A stretch of 16,846 nt of DNA from positions 1-16,846 of the forward strand of contig NZ_FR892781.1 in NCBI RefSeq assembly GCF_000434895.1, in the 5' to 3' direction. Under the pieces are notes generated by a model. It saw nothing but the letters and a program-made list of their open reading frames with translations, did not search any database and had not been told where the DNA came from. This document shows positions 14,372 to 16,846 of the stretch, in pieces. Source of the stretch: Phascolarctobacterium succinatutens CAG:287 (GTDB lineage Bacteria; Bacillota; Negativicutes; Acidaminococcales; Acidaminococcaceae). The position numbers were made by a program, and so were the translations under genes. Every line of letters begins with the position of its first letter. The stretch's first letter is position 1.

Positions 14372-15751
14372 CTATTCCCCTTTTTTACCCCATGCCAGAC
14401 CAATGAGCAAAAAGAACAGATTATACACAAGTGCCGGCAGCAGACTGTTAATTTCCCACGGGCTGATATGCTTCCAGAAGAGCGCCGCAAAAATGCCTGC
14501 ACCCATAGCAGCCACGCCCATCGAAGCGCGCACCCTGCCCGGGAAGAAGATGCAGAACGTCAGCGGCAGAAAGATACCGCTGCCCCGCAGCGCCATGGAG
14601 AGGTAATTCCACTCCAGCACCGACGAATCAAGGTGCATAAAAGCAAACACCATCGCAGCGACAGAAACGGCCAGCACGCTCAGGCGGCTTGCCCACAGCT
14701 GTCCTGTAGCCGTAGCCTTAAGCCAGATTTTGCTGACGATATCACGTGAAATCATCGTACCTACGCCCAGCGCCAGACCGGCGATTGAGCCCAGGGCCGA
14801 AAGCAGCACAGCGCCCAGGCCGATACCGCCAAGCCATTGCGGCAGATAGGTAACGAGATACAGCGGCAGTGCGTCAATAGAATTTATCTCCGGATGATGC
14901 AGATGCATGAACATACCGATCATTACCGACGGCAGTCCCACGGGAATTACTATCAGCGCGGCAGCACAGCAGCCGACAGCTGCAGTTTTGGTATCGCGCG
15001 CCGAAAACAGCGCCTGCACATAGGTCTGCGTAGAAATAACCCCCACAATCATCGAACCTAGGCTGACAAGACCGTCCTCCACGCCGCGTCCGAAAAGACT
15101 GAACCATGGATATGCCGCAAAGCTCTGCGTCAGGCCCTGCCAATGTCCCATATCGGCATAGGCCAGCAAGCCGCCGACAAAAATGCTGGCAAAAATCAGC
15201 ACAATCTTAAAAATACCGGCCATCCCGCTGCTGCTGAGGCCGCCAAAAAATACTAAAAGCAAAGTAACAGTAACAACAATTGCCGCTGCAGCCAAAAGCG
15301 GTACGCCGAACAAGCCTGCTATGAGATGCAGCGCCGTAAGCGTGCTTGCTACAATACTGAAAAAAATGCCGGCGCAGGCGCTGAAGGTCGCCAGCCACCC
15401 CGCAGGCTTGCCGTAATCCGTAACGAGATACTCCGCTACCGTGGTCAGTGAGCTGCGGCGCAAGGGCACAGCGTAAAACGCCGCCATCAGCAAAAGCGCG
15501 ATGCCGCTGCCCAGCGTAAACCACCAGGCCGTCAACCCCAGCTTGAAGCCAAGCTGCGCCGTGCCGACGGTAGCTGCGCCGCCGATAATCGTGCCGATAA
15601 TCGTACCGGCGACAAGGCCTGCGCCAGAGCTGCGGCCGCCTACGTTATAATCATCAGCAGACTTCACCCTTCTGGCTGCCAAAAGCCCCGGGAGCAGCGT
15701 CACCAGAAGCGTCACAGCCAGGCTGATATAATGTGTAGCAGTAAGCTGCAT
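14372..15751 (-). CDS. Sodium:solute symporter family transporter
   Basis: Integral membrane transporter that probably couples solute uptake to sodium. The ATG at 15751 gives 459 residues with GGAGG 7 bases upstream; a TTG at 15757 in the same frame is too close to that site. The protein has about 12-13 hydrophobic segments. Near the N-terminus SADDYNVGGRSSGAGLVAG is the typical SSF-family stretch before TM2, and GTIIGGAATVGTAQLGF follows, like the conserved sodium-site region. LGSIAGLALGVGTMISRDI in the second half is also typical. The substrate cannot be told from sequence; the family carries sugars, amino acids, carboxylates and pantothenate. The 3' end abuts the orphan antisense RNA module, and the gene has its own promoter upstream. 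Confidence 0.9.
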   Translation of the reverse strand: MQLTATHYISLAVTLLVTLLPGLLAARRVKSADDYNVGGRSSGAGLVAGTIIGTIIGGAATVGTAQLGFKLGLTAWWFTLGSGIALLLMAAFYAVPLRRSSLTTVAEYLVTDYGKPAGWLATFSACAGIFFSIVASTLTALHLIAGLFGVPLLAAAAIVVTVTLLLVFFGGLSSSGMAGIFKIVLIFASIFVGGLLAYADMGHWQGLTQSFAAYPWFSLFGRGVEDGLVSLGSMIVGVISTQTYVQALFSARDTKTAAVGCCAAALIVIPVGLPSVMIGMFMHLHHPEINSIDALPLYLVTYLPQWLGGIGLGAVLLSALGSIAGLALGVGTMISRDIVSKIWLKATATGQLWASRLSVLAVSVAAMVFAFMHLDSSVLEWNYLSMALRGSGIFLPLTFCIFFPGRVRASMGVAAMGAGIFAALFWKHISPWEINSLLPALVYNLFFLLIGLAWGKKGE

Positions 15752-15773
15752 ATCCAACCCTCCAATATTTTAA

Positions 15774-15812
15774 GCTGCCGGTTACAAACCTTTTGCCGAC
15801 AGCATTAATGCT
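15774..15812 (-). promoter_or_regulatory. Palindrome and leader hairpin upstream of the symporter
   Basis: AGCATTAATGCT (15801-15812) is a perfect 12-base palindrome just downstream of the symporter -10. Next to it GCTGCCGG (15774-15781) can pair with CCGACAGC (15796-15803) with one wobble, and the loop contains GGTT/AACC. An operator or leader structure is plausible; its regulator is unknown. Confidence 0.4.
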
Positions 15813-15827
15813 CTAAAGCTTAGTATT

Positions 15828-15836
15828 AGTATAACA
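15828..15836 (-). promoter_or_regulatory. Symporter promoter (extended -10)
   Basis: On the minus strand TGT precedes TATACT (15833-15828), a good extended -10. The -35 position is only a T-run. The expected RNA start near 15821 leaves a leader of about 70 bases. Confidence 0.5.
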
Positions 15837-15867
15837 CAAAAAACAAGGCAAAAAAAGTATTGCTACT

Positions 15868-15922
15868 GCAAGCGTGCTTGCCTGCGGCAGCAGGCAGAAA
15901 AGCGCTTGCGAGCTCTTTCTGC
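15868..15922. repeat. Cluster of three overlapping palindromes
   Basis: GCAAGC/GCTTGC (15868-15881), GCCTGC/GCAGGC (15880-15895) and GCAGAAA/TTTCTGC (15894-15922) are exact inverted repeats lying end to end in the gap between two divergent genes. The 15752-16033 gap holds these, the two promoters and a symporter leader structure, but no gene. They could be regulator sites or an RNA end; no T-run follows closely on either strand. Confidence 0.45.
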
Positions 15923-15956
15923 TCAGATTGTTACATAAAAACTATCTTCTTTATTA

Positions 15957-15985
15957 TTGCGAAAATCAGCTTTTTTCTGTATAAT
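15957..15985 (+). promoter_or_regulatory. Promoter of the NuoF/GltD-like gene
   Basis: The -35 box TTGCGA (15957-15962), a 17-base spacer and a perfect -10 TATAAT (15980-15985) form a strong sigma-A promoter. The RNA start should be near 15992, about 40 bases before the ATG. Confidence 0.7.
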
Positions 15986-16033
15986 ATAGTTTATACCTTT
16001 ATATATTTAGTGTATGCTTTTTGGAGGAAAATT

Positions 16034-16846
16034 ATGAGCCGTTTAAGAATCGAAACACCCGACCAGGCCCAGCTTACGGTCGAGCGCTTGTACAAGGACC
16101 TGGAACGACACATCATCGCCAGCCCCCCGGGACTGTGCCCTGTTGATCTGCAGCTGTCGTTCCTCAAAGTCTGCCACGCACAAACCTGTGGCAAATGCGT
16201 ACCCTGCCGTGTAGGTCTCGCGCAGCTGCAGAATCTTATGGAAGACGTGCTCGCCGGCAAGGCTGACATGCACACTCTGGATTTAATCGAAAGCACCGCG
16301 CAAAACGTTGCCAACAGCGCTGACTGCGCCATCGGCTTCGAAGCAGCCAAAATGGTTTTGGCCGGTCTGGAAGGCTTCCGCGAAGATTACATTAACCACA
16401 TAAAGAAGGGCAAATGCTCTGTCAACGTCCATCACTCTATCCCCTGCGTAGCTTTGTGCCCGGCACAGGTTGATATCCCCGGCTACATTGCGCTGGTTGG
16501 CGCAGGCCGTTATGCCGACGCTGTCAAGCTCATCCGCAAGGATAACCCCTTCCCGACTGCCTGCGGTCTTATCTGCGAGCATCCCTGCGAAGCACGCTGC
16601 CGCCGCAGCATGATTGATGCTCCTATCAATATCCGCGGTCTGAAGCGTATGGCTGTTGACAATGCGTCCAGCAACACTGTGCCGCTGCCCGAAAAACAGC
16701 CTGCTACCAACAAACGTATCGCCATCATCGGCGGTGGCCCCAGCGGTATGTCCGCAGCCTACTATCTGGAGCTGATGGGACACCATGCTGTTGTGTTTGA
16801 AGAAAAGAGCAAGCTCGGCGGAATGCTGCGCTACGGCATTCCTGCT
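16034..16846 (+). CDS. NuoF-type Fe-S / GltD-like oxidoreductase, N-terminal part
   Basis: The gene runs off the right edge; 271 residues are seen. It starts at an ATG with GGAGG 6 bases upstream. Residues 47-100 carry a NuoF-like 4Fe-4S site, TCGKCVPCRVG (51-61) with Cys52, 55 and 58 and a fourth ligand Cys98 in SADCAIG. Next comes a GltD-like domain with CVALCPAQVDIPGYI (138-152), then Cys177, 181, 185 and 189 in the CGLICEHPCEARC segment. The FAD/NAD-binding IIGGGPSGMSAAYYL begins at 231. This order occurs in NAD(P)-linked bifurcating or transhydrogenase-type systems (HydABC- or Nfn-like) and next to formate dehydrogenases in Negativicutes. It should be a cytoplasmic electron-transfer subunit; its partners lie beyond the window. 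Confidence 0.85.
   Translation, partial: MSRLRIETPDQAQLTVERLYKDLERHIIASPPGLCPVDLQLSFLKVCHAQTCGKCVPCRVGLAQLQNLMEDVLAGKADMHTLDLIESTAQNVANSADCAIGFEAAKMVLAGLEGFREDYINHIKKGKCSVNVHHSIPCVALCPAQVDIPGYIALVGAGRYADAVKLIRKDNPFPTACGLICEHPCEARCRRSMIDAPINIRGLKRMAVDNASSNTVPLPEKQPATNKRIAIIGGGPSGMSAAYYLELMGHHAVVFEEKSKLGGMLRYGIPA

Noticed and set aside
16283..16786. Minus-strand frames opposite the redox gene at the right edge
   Set aside because: The plus strand carries clear Fe-S and FAD motifs, a strong promoter and a ribosome binding site; the minus frames are shadows.

Overview
The window most likely comes from an anaerobic Firmicute of the Negativicutes type, for example an Acidaminococcaceae relative such as Phascolarctobacterium. 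This rests on gene content and sequence flavour: a bifurcating-type EtfB resembling the Acidaminococcus protein as I recall it, a NuoF/GltD-like iron-sulphur flavoprotein, and a holin-like type I toxin. The genus is inferred. Almost everything is on the minus strand.

Left to right. A relic of an Rpn/PD-(D/E)XK-type transposase C-terminus lies at 6-179 (+), followed by two terminators. The ribose operon rbsK-rbsD-rbsA-rbsC-rbsB fills 5141-393 (-), with no rbsR in view; a hairpin sits between rbsC and rbsB. Upstream of it (-) are an unrecognised helical protein (5218-6156), pyruvate kinase (6161-7912), a 64-residue DUF2007-like protein (7928-8122) and an electron-transfer-flavoprotein cluster etfB-ferredoxin-etfA (10151-8155). 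Short gaps suggest these six genes share the promoter at about 10214-10243. dnaE follows (10287-13697, -) with its own extended -10 promoter.

The most interesting part is 13800-14371. A 28-residue single-helix, holin-like type I toxin (+) is followed by two tandem, diverged copies of a convergent antisense RNA module. Each copy has a well-formed minus-strand promoter, paired-stem RNA hairpins and a plus-strand terminator. Only the first copy faces a toxin gene; the second looks like an orphan antitoxin. The toxin Shine-Dalgarno lies inside a predicted hairpin.

A sodium:solute symporter (14372-15751, -) and a divergent, right-truncated redox gene (16034 onward, +) complete the window. They are separated by a regulatory region with several nested palindromes.

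Functionally the window combines ribose uptake and phosphorylation, the last ATP-forming step of glycolysis, flavin/ferredoxin electron transfer typical of anaerobes, the main replicative polymerase, and a small RNA-controlled toxin locus.
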